Below, one piece after another: positions 52,969-61,532 of a stretch of 64,000 nt of DNA. The position numbers and the translations under genes were made by a program. The first letter of the stretch is position 1; the number at the start of each line of letters is the position of its first letter. The DNA is from ATX-6F1 sp943369485 (GTDB taxonomy: Bacteria > Cyanobacteriota > Cyanobacteriia > PCC-6307 > Cyanobiaceae), in contig CALRNH020000012.1 of assembly GCA_943369485.1 (NCBI GenBank), positions 43,471 to 107,470 on the forward strand. Reading direction: 5' to 3'. The notes beneath the pieces were generated by a model. That model was given only the letters and a program-made list of their open reading frames with translations, did no database searches and had not been told where the DNA came from.

Positions 52969-54204
52969 TCAGCGCTTCGCCGGCCGCAGGTTGCTTCGGT
53001 TGGGGTAGGGATCCGGGAAAAGGTTGCCGTGGAGCTGGCGGAAGGCCTCCTGGCGCACTGGGCCACCCTCGGGGCCGGCGTACTGGCCCCAGAGCCCTTC
53101 CCAATAGAAATAGATCACCCCATGGCCCCGCTGGGCCGCCAACCGCACCTTTTCGGCCAGCACGGGCATCGGGGTGGTGCGGCCACCGAAACCGGCCAGC
53201 AGACCGATTTCCACGGGAATCCCCCACTGGCGTGCCTTGACCAGCGCCGGCTGGTCGAGGTCCTTGAGGAACCCCTTGACCGAGTAGGCGTAGTTCTGGA
53301 CCACCAGCTCATCGATCAGCCCCCCCAGTGACCAGATCTCCCAGTCCTGGAGCCACTGGTTGTAGGCAAAGCGGAAGGGTCCGGGCGAGAGGCTGATGCC
53401 GGCGCCGCCCTGGCGGTCCTTGAGTTCGCCGCGCAGCTCCCGCAACAAGTTCGTGAGCTGATGGCGGCGCCAGGTCATCCAGTCGCGGTTGGTGAAATCC
53501 TCAGGGGGCTGACGGCCGGTGTCTTTCTCGTACAACGCTCGGGTGAAGGGGTCGTAGCCCAGCTCCACCGGCCAGGCGAAGTGGTCGTCGAGCTGAATCG
53601 CATCGACACCGCAACGGCGCACGATCTCAGTGATCAGGCCGATGAACCGCTGGCGCACGCCGGGATGGGCGGGGTTGAGCCACACCCTCAGGTCTTTCAT
53701 GGGCGAGGTCCGCATGTTGGCCCCGTGCATGGCGTAGGTGGTGGTGCCGTCCCTGCGCTGCAGCACCCACTCCGGGTGCTGGATCACCACCTCGGCGTCA
53801 GCGGGCTCCATCAGGCCGTACTCGAACCAGGGGATCACCTTCAGGCCCTTCCGATGGGCAGCGCGGGTGAGGCGGCAGATCGGATCGAGATTGGGGGCGC
53901 TCTGCTTCAGCGTCGGCTCCATCGGCGCCCAACGGCTGCGGTGGAAGGTGGCGCCGCGGCTCCAGACGTTCGGGTAGAGGGTGGTGAACCCAGCCGCCGC
54001 GAGCTCGTTCACGGCTCGATCGATGCGGCTGCCGTCGTAGTAGAGCGGGCTTGGGCTGTTGGTGAGCCAGACCCCCACACTCTGGCTGGCGGCCAGGGCG
54101 GGAGGCCCCAGACCCAGGGTCTGGAGGACCGACACCAGCAGCCCGCCCAGGACCGTGGGCAGGGCACGTTTCAGGTGGACCCGCAGGGGAAACTGGCTCG
54201 TCAA
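52969..54204 (-). CDS. GH10-like secreted glycoside hydrolase (GHL10/DUF187 type)
   Basis: The TTG at 54204 gives 411 residues with a signal peptide (LKRALPTVLGGLLVSVLQTL, cleaved after ALA). The TIM-barrel type shows VGVWLTNSPSPLYYD, LYPNVWSRGATFHRS, KVIPWFEYGLM, VDAIQLDDHFAWPVELGYD and LVVQNYAYSVKGF. The acidic residues in IQLDDHF are probably catalytic. Cyanobacterial relatives are periplasmic and of unknown sugar specificity; a role in processing exopolysaccharide or peptidoglycan sugars is possible. It is convergent with pepN. Confidence 0.83.
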   Translation of the reverse strand: MTSQFPLRVHLKRALPTVLGGLLVSVLQTLGLGPPALAASQSVGVWLTNSPSPLYYDGSRIDRAVNELAAAGFTTLYPNVWSRGATFHRSRWAPMEPTLKQSAPNLDPICRLTRAAHRKGLKVIPWFEYGLMEPADAEVVIQHPEWVLQRRDGTTTYAMHGANMRTSPMKDLRVWLNPAHPGVRQRFIGLITEIVRRCGVDAIQLDDHFAWPVELGYDPFTRALYEKDTGRQPPEDFTNRDWMTWRRHQLTNLLRELRGELKDRQGGAGISLSPGPFRFAYNQWLQDWEIWSLGGLIDELVVQNYAYSVKGFLKDLDQPALVKARQWGIPVEIGLLAGFGGRTTPMPVLAEKVRLAAQRGHGVIYFYWEGLWGQYAGPEGGPVRQEAFRQLHGNLFPDPYPNRSNLRPAKR

Positions 54205-54264
54205 GGGCAGCGATGCAGCGGGAGAAACAAGGAGGCCCCTGGGCCTGGGGTCATCGATAGGCGC

Positions 54265-55260
54265 TCATCGGAACATCGAACTGACCGAGCTCTCCTCGTG
54301 GATGCGCCAGATCGCCTCGCCAAGCATGTTCGCCACTGAGAGCACCTGCAGTTGGGGGAAGCGCCGGTCAGGCTCCAGGGGGATGCTGTTGGTGACGATC
54401 ACCTCCTCGAACAGCCCGGGCTCGGAGAGCAACTCACTCGCCGGCGGCGAGAACACCGGGTGGGTGGCGCAGGCCAGCACCCGCTGGGCGCCACGCTGCC
54501 TCAACAGCCTGGCGCCCTGGCAGATGGTGCCCCCGGTGTCGATCATGTCGTCGATCAGCACGGCGGTCTTACCGGCCACATCACCGATCACCGTGAGGCT
54601 CTCGGCCACGTTGTGGCCGGAGCGGCGCTTGTCGATGATCGCCAGAGGGGCATCGTTCATTTGCTTGGCGAAGGCCCGGGCCCGGGCCACCCCGCCCACA
54701 TCCGGAGAGACCACCACCACCTCTCCGAGGTTGCGGCCGGCCAGGTAATCGACGAGCACCGGCGAGCCATAGATGTGATCGCAGGGGATGTCGAAGTACC
54801 CCTGAATCTGGGAGGAGTGCAGGTCCATCGCCAGCACCCGATCGACGCCTGATTTAACGAGAAGGTTGGCCACCAGCTTGGCGGTGATCGATTCACGGCC
54901 TGCGGTCTTGCGGTCGGCGCGGGCATAGCCGTAGTAAGGCACCACCGCGGTGATCTGGCGCGCGGAAGCACGGCGGCAGGCATCCACCATGATCAGCAAC
55001 TCCATCAGGTGATCGTTCACCGGCGCGCAGGTGGGCTGGATCAGGAACACATCGCAGCCCCGGATCGACTCCTGGATCTGCAGGTAAAGCTCCCCGTCGG
55101 CGAAGCGCTTGATCACCCGAGGGCCATCGGGCACACCGAGGTAGTTGGCGATCTCCCGCGCCAAGGAGGGATTGGAGGTGCCACTGAACAGCCGCAGGCG
55201 GCGGGTGTCGTGGGGTGCGCTCTCGTGTTCCACCCGTGCAGCGGTCAAAAAACTGGTCAC
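54265..55260 (-). CDS. prs: ribose-phosphate pyrophosphokinase
   Basis: The open frame continues upstream to 55527, but the GTG at 55260 gives the conserved start (TSFLTAARVEHES) and 331 residues. Motifs are LFSGTSNPSLAREIA, RFADGELYLQIQESIRG, YYGYARADRK, LHSSQIQGYFDIPCDHI and the PRPP-binding loop VLIDDMIDTGGTI. It makes PRPP from ribose-5-phosphate and ATP for nucleotide, His and Trp synthesis. A weak hairpin (54233-54246) followed by a few Ts on the minus strand may terminate it. Confidence 0.96.
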   Translation of the reverse strand: MTSFLTAARVEHESAPHDTRRLRLFSGTSNPSLAREIANYLGVPDGPRVIKRFADGELYLQIQESIRGCDVFLIQPTCAPVNDHLMELLIMVDACRRASARQITAVVPYYGYARADRKTAGRESITAKLVANLLVKSGVDRVLAMDLHSSQIQGYFDIPCDHIYGSPVLVDYLAGRNLGEVVVVSPDVGGVARARAFAKQMNDAPLAIIDKRRSGHNVAESLTVIGDVAGKTAVLIDDMIDTGGTICQGARLLRQRGAQRVLACATHPVFSPPASELLSEPGLFEEVIVTNSIPLEPDRRFPQLQVLSVANMLGEAIWRIHEESSVSSMFR

Positions 55261-55327
55261 GGCGGGCGTGAGCGCTTGGGCTGAAATTTGATGGTAGAAG
55301 CCCTTCGGCCACGGCGAAGATAGTTCG

Positions 55328-55951
55328 ATGACCGTTTTTCCGCCGCCACCGCTGCTGCCGTCACCCCTGCGCCTGGTTGTGACGGACGTGGTGGGCGCTG
55401 AAGGCAACGACCAGGACGCCGCGGCAGGGTCCCTGGCGCCATCTCTGGCCAAGGCCGTAGGGGCGGAACTGGCGGCGCGCGTGGGGCTGACCTGGCGGCC
55501 ATTCGACGGCGGCGGCGACCCGCTCACTCAGCTGGCGGGGCTCCAGGCCCAGGGTGGTGCCTGGCTGGCGCCCCTGCCCGGCGATCCAGGGGCCTGGCTG
55601 GGGCCGGCGGGCCGCTGGGCGGACCTGCTCGGGGCCTTCCGCCAGCCCACCGCCCTGCTGGTGCCGGGCAACAGCGCAGACGGGGGGCTGGCGGCGGCCA
55701 CCACGGCCCTGCTGGAGCGCGCCGGCGTGCCCCTGGTGGGTCTTATCCAATGGGGCGGACCGTGGAGGGCCCACAGACGCCGGGCCGAGGGTCTCCCCTG
55801 GCTGGGCTGGGTGAACCCCCGGGAAGACGATCCGGCCCTGGATCCGGATGACACTGCCGCGGAGGAGCTCGCCCGGGTCCTGCTGCTGCGCTGGCAGGCC
55901 CTTGATCAACGGGAGGGCCAGAGCGGCAGCGCGGCCTCCCGCTTGAGTTGA
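55328..55951 (+). CDS. conserved protein of unknown function
   Basis: The ATG at 55328 gives 207 residues. The opening LRLVVTDVVGAEGNDQDAAA and later VPLVGLIQWGG faintly recall deoxynucleoside-type or dethiobiotin synthase-like Rossmann folds, but no P-loop is present. It is Ala/Gly/Pro-rich and probably cytoplasmic. It is divergent from prs (67 bases between starts) and its 3' end overlaps the convergent LCP gene by 46 bases. Confidence 0.55.
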   Translation: MTVFPPPPLLPSPLRLVVTDVVGAEGNDQDAAAGSLAPSLAKAVGAELAARVGLTWRPFDGGGDPLTQLAGLQAQGGAWLAPLPGDPGAWLGPAGRWADLLGAFRQPTALLVPGNSADGGLAAATTALLERAGVPLVGLIQWGGPWRAHRRRAEGLPWLGWVNPREDDPALDPDDTAAEELARVLLLRWQALDQREGQSGSAASRLS

Positions 55952-56913
55952 CGCAGGGGCTGGGAGGGTTCGGCCGGAGGTTCCAGAGGCAGGCTGGCAA
56001 AGCGGATCGGCTTGCTCTGGCCCAGGCTGCCCGCCAGCAGGGAGAGCACCTCGGTCTCGCTGAGGTTGGTCTCGACCCCGCTTCGCAGCTGTCGCATCAG
56101 ATCAGGCAGCCGGGCGAGCTGGGAGGGCTGGGCCAGCTGTTGCTGGAGGCCGCTGATCACCTGCTGCTGCCGGGTGCGCCTGGCGGCCTCGCCACCGGCT
56201 GGCTCGCGAAACCGCACCAACTGCTCCACCTGGACGCCATTGAGCTGTTGCAGCCCCGCCTGCAGGTCGATCGTGTACTTCTGAACCTTGTCCTCGTAGC
56301 GCATCAGCCGATCAGGACTGAGCTCCAGGCTGCCCAGGGCGTCCACCAGCTGGCGCAGGCCACCGCGCGTGAGGAGCAGGTAACGGTCGGGCTGGCCCTT
56401 GCCGAGTCCGACCAACTCGGCGGCCACATCAGCGACGAGGGCCACACCCCCCTGGCGGTAGACCGCCCCCAGGGGGATGGACTGCTTCTGTCCCGGCAGC
56501 TTCACCGCCAGCTCGGTGGGCAACACGAGCACCTGCAGCGGGCCCTTGGGATCCACCCGCACCAGAAGCAGGGCATCACTGTTGGGAGCGCCGGGGGGGG
56601 CCGCGCCGTTGGTGGAGGCCCCCAGACGATCGGCGTCGGTGCCGATCACCAGCACCGTGATCGGCCGATCGGGGAGCGGTGAGAGGGTCGCCGAATCACT
56701 GACCCGATCGAGGGCAGCCGGATCGGCAGCGGGCCAGACCAGCCCCAGCACACCCCCACCGATCACCAGGCCGGCGCCGCCCGCCGCCAGCTGGCCCGCC
56801 AGCCGCCAGGGGTGAAGGGAGCGCTTGGGGCGGGCGGTCCTGCTCCGCTGCGGCGTGCCGCCAGACGGGGAGCGCCCCCCTTTGGCCGATGGAGATTCCC
56901 CTCTGGGGACCAT
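55906..56913 (-). CDS. LytR-CpsA-Psr (LCP) family protein
   Basis: The ATG at 56913 gives 335 residues; the frame is open further to 57180 and a GTG at 56952 is possible. A basic N-terminus (RTARPKRSLHPWRLAG) precedes one membrane segment (about 45-62). The extracytoplasmic LCP domain has ITVLVIGTDADRL, NSDALLLVRVDPK, LVLPTELAVKLPG and the later VEQLVRFREPAGGEAARRTRQ with the conserved Arg residues. LCP proteins transfer lipid-linked glycopolymers to peptidoglycan or other acceptors. This one could attach the polymer made by the locus at 4-19 kb, but distance makes that speculative. Confidence 0.85.
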   Translation of the reverse strand: MVPRGESPSAKGGRSPSGGTPQRSRTARPKRSLHPWRLAGQLAAGGAGLVIGGGVLGLVWPAADPAALDRVSDSATLSPLPDRPITVLVIGTDADRLGASTNGAAPPGAPNSDALLLVRVDPKGPLQVLVLPTELAVKLPGQKQSIPLGAVYRQGGVALVADVAAELVGLGKGQPDRYLLLTRGGLRQLVDALGSLELSPDRLMRYEDKVQKYTIDLQAGLQQLNGVQVEQLVRFREPAGGEAARRTRQQQVISGLQQQLAQPSQLARLPDLMRQLRSGVETNLSETEVLSLLAGSLGQSKPIRFASLPLEPPAEPSQPLRQLKREAALPLWPSR

Positions 56914-57073
56914 GGGGTCTGGATCACTGGACGATGCTCCACTTTGATGCACCGACTTGGCAGGGCCCTTTCGGCCAAGCCCAGTCGGTCCTGCGGACCC
57001 GTTCCGGCGGGCCCATGCCGGTGAACCGGCCGATAAGTTGAGGCGCGCGGAGGCGCCCGCCGCCAGAACTTCC

Positions 57074-58324
57074 TTGACCTCACCCCCCCGGTCCCCGTCC
57101 AACACCTCGGAGCTCCAGCAGCGTTCCCTCGGGGCTCGAGCACCCCACGAACGGGCCAGGCCCCTGGCCAAGGGGAGCACCTACCCCGCCAAGGACCTCT
57201 GCAGCCAGTGCGGGCTCTGCGACAGCCGCTGGGTGGCCTATGTGCGGAGGGCCTGCGCCTTCCTGAACCAGCGCTTCGAGGCGATGGAAACGGCGGCCCA
57301 CGGCCGCAGCCGGGATCTGAGCAACGAGAACGAGCTGTACTTCGGCGTCAGCGAGCGCATGGTCACGGCACGCCTGCGGCCACCGATCGAGGGAGCCCAG
57401 TGGACCGGGATCGTGTCCAGGATCGGCGTGCGCGCCCTGGAAACCGGCCTGGTGGATGCGGTGCTCTGCGTGCAGCAGAGTCCGGACGATCGCTTCACCC
57501 CCGTGCCGGTGCTGGCCCGCACCCCCGAGCAGGTGCTGGCCGCCCGGGTCAACAAGCCCACCCTCTCCCCCAACCTGGAGGTGCTCGAGCAGCTCCCGGG
57601 CAGTGGCATCGGGCGGCTGCTGGCCATCGGCGTGGGCTGCCAGGTGCAGGCCCTGAGGGCCGTCCAGGACACCCTTCCCCTGGAGCAGCTCTATGTGCTC
57701 GGGCTGCCCTGCGTGGACAACGTCAGCCGCTCCGGGCTGCAGACCTTCCTGGAGAGCGCCAGCGATTCGCCCACCACGGTGGTGCACTACGAGTTCATGC
57801 AGGACTTCCGCATCCACTTCCGCCACAGCGATGGCCGCGAGGAAACCGTGCCCTTCTTCGGCCTCGACACACCCAGACTCAAGGATGTCTTCGCCCCCAG
57901 CTGCCTGAGCTGTTTCGACTACGTCAACGGCGGCGCCGATCTGGTGGTGGGGTACATGGGTGCCAGCTTCGGCCGCCAGTGGCTGACGGTGCGCAACCCC
58001 CGCGGTCAGGAGCTGCTCGATCTGGTCGAGGCGGAACTGGATCTGGCCCCGGTGAGCAGCCGTGGGGATCGCCGCGCCGCGGTGCAGCAGGGCATCGATG
58101 CCTACGACAAGGCGATCAAGTTGCCCCGTTGGCTGGCGGAGCTGGTGGGTTTCATCGTGCAGCGGGTGGGACCTCACGGACTGGAGTACGGCCGCTTCTC
58201 GATCGATTCCCACTTCACCCGCAACGCACTCTGGGTGCGGCGTCACCATCCGGAGAAAGCCGAGGACCACATTCCCGCCTTCGCCAAGGCGATCGTGGCC
58301 CGTTACCGGCTGCCCAACCTGTGA
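57074..58324 (+). CDS. bciB: ferredoxin-type 3,8-divinyl (proto)chlorophyllide 8-vinyl reductase
   Basis: No ATG exists in a suitable place, so I chose the TTG at 57074, giving 416 residues with about 40 before the conserved part. The FrhB-type protein has an iron-sulfur motif DLCSQCGLCD (C43, C46, C49, with C61 close by), EGAQWTGIVS, ARVNKPTLSPNLEVLEQL, GVGCQVQALRAVQ, FAPSCLSCFDY and RFSIDSHFTRN. This pattern closely follows Synechocystis Slr1923 as I recall it. It reduces the 8-vinyl group, giving monovinyl chlorophyll. It is related to F420 hydrogenase subunits but is not F420-dependent. malQ follows with a GTGA overlap. Confidence 0.9.
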   Translation: MTSPPRSPSNTSELQQRSLGARAPHERARPLAKGSTYPAKDLCSQCGLCDSRWVAYVRRACAFLNQRFEAMETAAHGRSRDLSNENELYFGVSERMVTARLRPPIEGAQWTGIVSRIGVRALETGLVDAVLCVQQSPDDRFTPVPVLARTPEQVLAARVNKPTLSPNLEVLEQLPGSGIGRLLAIGVGCQVQALRAVQDTLPLEQLYVLGLPCVDNVSRSGLQTFLESASDSPTTVVHYEFMQDFRIHFRHSDGREETVPFFGLDTPRLKDVFAPSCLSCFDYVNGGADLVVGYMGASFGRQWLTVRNPRGQELLDLVEAELDLAPVSSRGDRRAAVQQGIDAYDKAIKLPRWLAELVGFIVQRVGPHGLEYGRFSIDSHFTRNALWVRRHHPEKAEDHIPAFAKAIVARYRLPNL

Positions 58325-59871
58325 GCAGCTCCACCCATCCCTTCGGGGCACGCCGCTGCGGCGTGCTGCTCCACCCCACCGCCCTGCCCCACACCCCAGG
58401 CTGCGGAAGCCTCGGGGCCCAGGCCCACCGCTGGGTGGAGTTGCTGGCGGCCCACCGGGTGGCGGTCTGGCAGCTGCTGCCCCTGGCCCCCACCGACGGC
58501 ACCGGCTCCCCCTACAGCTCCCCCAGCGGCTTCGCCCTCAACCCCTGGCTGCTGGACGGGGAGCAGTTGGCCGAGGAGGGGTTTCTCGAATCCGCTGACC
58601 TGGCCGAGCTGCCAGCGGCGGCGGTGGACCGACTGGATCTTGAGGCTGCCCCCAGGCGGGCGGCGGCCCTGGCGGAGAGGCTTCTGGCTCGCTGGCCCAG
58701 CCAGGCGCCGGAGCGCCAGGCGTCCTTCGAGCGCTGGCGGCGCGAGCAGGCCCACTGGCTCATCGACCACGGTCGGTTCATGGTGCTGCGCCAGCTCCAT
58801 GGCCAGGCGCCCTGGTGGTCATGGCCCGGCCCCCTGGCCCGGCGGCGCCCATGGGGCCTGGCCCGCTTCGATCGGCAGCAGCGGCAGGCGCTGCTGCAGG
58901 AGGCCTTGGTGCAGTGGCACCTGGACCGCCAATGGCAACGGCTCCACCGCCATGCCCAGAGCCAGGGCGTCGAGCTCATCGGCGATCTGCCCTTCTACGT
59001 CGCCCACGACAGCGCCGATGTCTGGAGCCACCGGCGGCTGTTCTCGGTGCGATCCGATGGCCAGTTGAGCGAGCAGAGCGGCGTTCCTCCCGATTACTTT
59101 TCCGCCACCGGCCAGCTCTGGGGCACGCCCGTCTACCGCTGGTTCTGGCATCGCCTCAGCCGTTTCCATTGGTGGATGCGGCGGCTGGAGCGTCAGCTGG
59201 AGCTGGTGGACGGGCTACGGCTCGACCACTTCCGAGCCCTGGAGGCCTACTGGAGCGTGGCGGGCACAGACCGCACCGCCGAAGGCGGCCACTGGAAACC
59301 ATCTCCAGGCCAGGCCTTGCTGGAGCGGCTTCGCCGGCGCCAGGGGGGCCGCGTGCCCCTAATCGCCGAGGACCTCGGGGTGATCACCCCAGCGGTGGAA
59401 GCGCTGCGGGATCGCTTCGCCCTGCCGGGGATGAAAATCCTGCAGTTCGCCTTCGACGGCAACCCGGACAACCCCTACCTGCCCGCCAATTACAAGGGCA
59501 CCAACTGGGTCGTCTATACGGGTACCCACGACAACGCCACCTGCCTGGGCTGGTGGCAGGAACGCGATGACGGCCAGCGCCACCAGGTGGAAGCCGTGCT
59601 GGGGGAACGGGTGCAGGCCCCGGGCTGGCAGTTGTTGCGACTGGCCCTGGCCTCCTCAGCCGATCTGGCGATCGTTCCCCTCCAGGACCTGCTGCTGCTG
59701 GGGGATGGGGCTCGTTTCAACACACCGGGGACGGTCACAGGCAATTGGCAGTGGCGGCTGAGCGAGCCGATCGCGGCTCTGGAGGGTCCGCTTCAGGGAC
59801 TTGAAGGCTTCGCCACCGCCTCCGGGCGCACAGGAGTCGCCTCCGGGCGAACGGAAGCTGGCAGGGGGTAG
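58321..59871 (+). CDS. malQ: 4-alpha-glucanotransferase
   Basis: The GTG at 58321 overlaps the bciB stop by 4 bases and gives 516 residues. GH77 motifs are present: QLLPLAPTDGTGSPYSSPS, LIGDLPFYVAHDSADVW, nucleophile D302 in GLRLDHFRA, acid/base E350 in LIAEDLG, and YTGTHDNATCLGWW. The enzyme rearranges alpha-1,4 glucans in glycogen breakdown. Its 3' end overlaps the convergent RodZ-like gene by 79 bases; the overlapped C-terminal tail (GRTGVASGRTEAGRG) is low in complexity and not conserved. Confidence 0.95.
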   Translation: MSSSTHPFGARRCGVLLHPTALPHTPGCGSLGAQAHRWVELLAAHRVAVWQLLPLAPTDGTGSPYSSPSGFALNPWLLDGEQLAEEGFLESADLAELPAAAVDRLDLEAAPRRAAALAERLLARWPSQAPERQASFERWRREQAHWLIDHGRFMVLRQLHGQAPWWSWPGPLARRRPWGLARFDRQQRQALLQEALVQWHLDRQWQRLHRHAQSQGVELIGDLPFYVAHDSADVWSHRRLFSVRSDGQLSEQSGVPPDYFSATGQLWGTPVYRWFWHRLSRFHWWMRRLERQLELVDGLRLDHFRALEAYWSVAGTDRTAEGGHWKPSPGQALLERLRRRQGGRVPLIAEDLGVITPAVEALRDRFALPGMKILQFAFDGNPDNPYLPANYKGTNWVVYTGTHDNATCLGWWQERDDGQRHQVEAVLGERVQAPGWQLLRLALASSADLAIVPLQDLLLLGDGARFNTPGTVTGNWQWRLSEPIAALEGPLQGLEGFATASGRTGVASGRTEAGRG

Positions 59872-60755
59872 CGGTAGCGGCCAGCCTGCTTCGGCACAGG
59901 GGCCAGTGGCTGGCCATCCCAGAACACCGCTGGTCCAGTGGGGGCTGGACTCAGTTCCAGCTCCAGGGGCGGCTGCAGCTGCAGCACCACCTCGCCGCTG
60001 GCACCGCTGAGCTGACTGCGCTCGCCCGAGGCACTGCTGAGCACGACCTGGCTGGGCTGCGCCAGCTGCAGCCGCAGCACCCCTGGCCGGGGTGCCCCGG
60101 GGCTCTGCAGCCGCTGCAGGGCCACGCGCCCCGTGCCCCGATCCGCCAGGGCCAGGGGCCGCAGGCCGGGCTGGATCTGGAGCAACAGGCTGCCGGGTTC
60201 GCCGCTGCGGGCCTGTTCACCTGGAGGTAAGGGGGGGATGGATCGCACGCTGAGCCGTTGGGCCATCGCCAGCTGCTGCTGCTGCAGGTTGAGGCCATAG
60301 ATCAGCCCGAGGGTGATCAGCCCGTAGAGCAAGGTGCCCTGCCAGGTGGTGAAGACATCGATCGAGCCGGGGGTGAAGCGGCCTAGCAGCACGGTGCGGC
60401 TGCGCCGTGGCCCCTCCTCGTCCTGGGCAGGGGGCAGGGCCACCTGCAGGCTGCCGAATGGCAACTCCAGGTGCTGCTCGATCAGCGGCAGCATCGTGCG
60501 CAGGTAGGTGGACTCCGGCAGTCGGTCCCGCCAGCCGCGCTCGATCGCCTCCAGCACCGGCGTGCTGATACGGGTCTCCAGGGCCAGCTGGCGCAGGTTC
60601 AGCCCCCGCTCCTCCCGCCGTTGGCGCAGGAGACGGCCGGCCTGGAGCAGGGGGTCGTCGCCGAGGGCCGAGGCACTCACCCCCTGGGGACGTTCGCGGC
60701 CAAACCAGTGCCGCAGGAACCGGGGCAGGGATGAGTTCGGCTCTGGCCGGGGCAT
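59793..60755 (-). CDS. RodZ-like helix-turn-helix membrane protein
   Basis: The 320-residue protein has an N-terminal Xre-type HTH (about 38-100: LLRQRREERGLNLRQLALET, LPESTYLRTMLPL), a basic linker, one membrane segment (about 143-157, LLYGLITLGLIYGL) and a periplasmic region with beta-type repeats and DUF4115-like end (YRYPLPASV). This is the RodZ layout; RodZ links MreB to cell-wall synthesis. The tail is Pro-rich. It is 33 bases downstream of the pseudouridine synthase gene. Confidence 0.82.
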   Translation of the reverse strand: MPRPEPNSSLPRFLRHWFGRERPQGVSASALGDDPLLQAGRLLRQRREERGLNLRQLALETRISTPVLEAIERGWRDRLPESTYLRTMLPLIEQHLELPFGSLQVALPPAQDEEGPRRSRTVLLGRFTPGSIDVFTTWQGTLLYGLITLGLIYGLNLQQQQLAMAQRLSVRSIPPLPPGEQARSGEPGSLLLQIQPGLRPLALADRGTGRVALQRLQSPGAPRPGVLRLQLAQPSQVVLSSASGERSQLSGASGEVVLQLQPPLELELSPAPTGPAVFWDGQPLAPVPKQAGRYRYPLPASVRPEATPVRPEAVAKPSSP

Positions 60756-60788
60756 GGTGGTCAGGAGAGGGCGATCGGAGGGGTCGAC

Positions 60789-61529
60789 TCAGCCCAGGCG
60801 ATCCAGATCACCCCATTCTTCAGGGTCGACCCGACGCCAGCGCCCCTCCGGCAGGCTCCCCAGGCTGATCGGACCGATCGCAATGCGGCTCAGGTCGAGC
60901 ACCCGGTGGCCAAGAACCTCGGCCGTGCGGCGGATCTGACGGTTGCGGCCCTCCTGCATCTCCAGCTCCAGCAGGGTGCGCCTGGTATGCCGCTCGCCCA
61001 CGCGGACCGCCACCGGCCGGCTCGGCTCGCCGTCCAGGGGAACTCCCTCGCGCCAACGCTCAAGGATGTCCGGCCCCGGTTGGCCCTCCACCCACACCCG
61101 GTAGGTCTTGCGGTGGCCGTAGCGGGGGTGGGTGAGCCGCAGGGTGAGCTCCCCATCGGTGCTGAGCACCATGGCCCCCCGGCTCTCGAAGTCCAGGCGC
61201 CCGACCGGATGCAGACCCGTGCCCCGGGCGAGCTCAGGCGGCAGCAAATCGAGCACCGTGGTGCGGCCCTCCGGATCGAAGCAGCTGCTGACCACGCCCC
61301 GAGGTTTGTTCAACAGCAGCGTGAACGCAGGGGCCTTGGCCGCCACCGGACGGCCATCGAGCTCCACCTGGTCGCGAAGGGGATCGGCGCGATCCCCCAG
61401 CTGGGCCACCCGGCCGTTGACCCGCACCCGACCCTGGACCAGCAGGGCCTCGGCCTGACGGCGGGAGCACAGTCCCGCTCCGGCCAGCAGCTTCTGCAGT
61501 CGTTGGGGCAGGGGAGCGTCTTCGGCCAT
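60789..61529 (-). CDS. RsuA/RluB-type pseudouridine synthase
   Basis: The 246-residue protein has an S4 RNA-binding domain (about 8-60: RLQKLLAGAGLCSRRQAEAL) and a catalytic domain with LNKPRGVVSS, catalytic D113 in HPVGRLDFESRG, and EGRNRQIRR near the end. It converts a uridine in rRNA (16S 516 for RsuA, 23S 2605 for RluB) to pseudouridine; length suits RluB slightly better. It overlaps nothing but is 3 bases downstream of the sensor kinase gene. Confidence 0.9.
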   Translation of the reverse strand: MAEDAPLPQRLQKLLAGAGLCSRRQAEALLVQGRVRVNGRVAQLGDRADPLRDQVELDGRPVAAKAPAFTLLLNKPRGVVSSCFDPEGRTTVLDLLPPELARGTGLHPVGRLDFESRGAMVLSTDGELTLRLTHPRYGHRKTYRVWVEGQPGPDILERWREGVPLDGEPSRPVAVRVGERHTRRTLLELEMQEGRNRQIRRTAEVLGHRVLDLSRIAIGPISLGSLPEGRWRRVDPEEWGDLDRLG

Positions 61530-61532
61530 GGC

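Noticed and set aside
55261..55527. Upstream extension of prs to 55527
   Set aside because: The extra residues are antisense to the start of the neighbouring gene and are not part of the conserved protein; the GTG at 55260 fits the family start.
57074..58324. Reading the FrhB-like protein as a true F420 hydrogenase subunit
   Set aside because: The motif pattern matches the cyanobacterial ferredoxin-type divinyl reductase, and no other hydrogenase or F420 genes are nearby.
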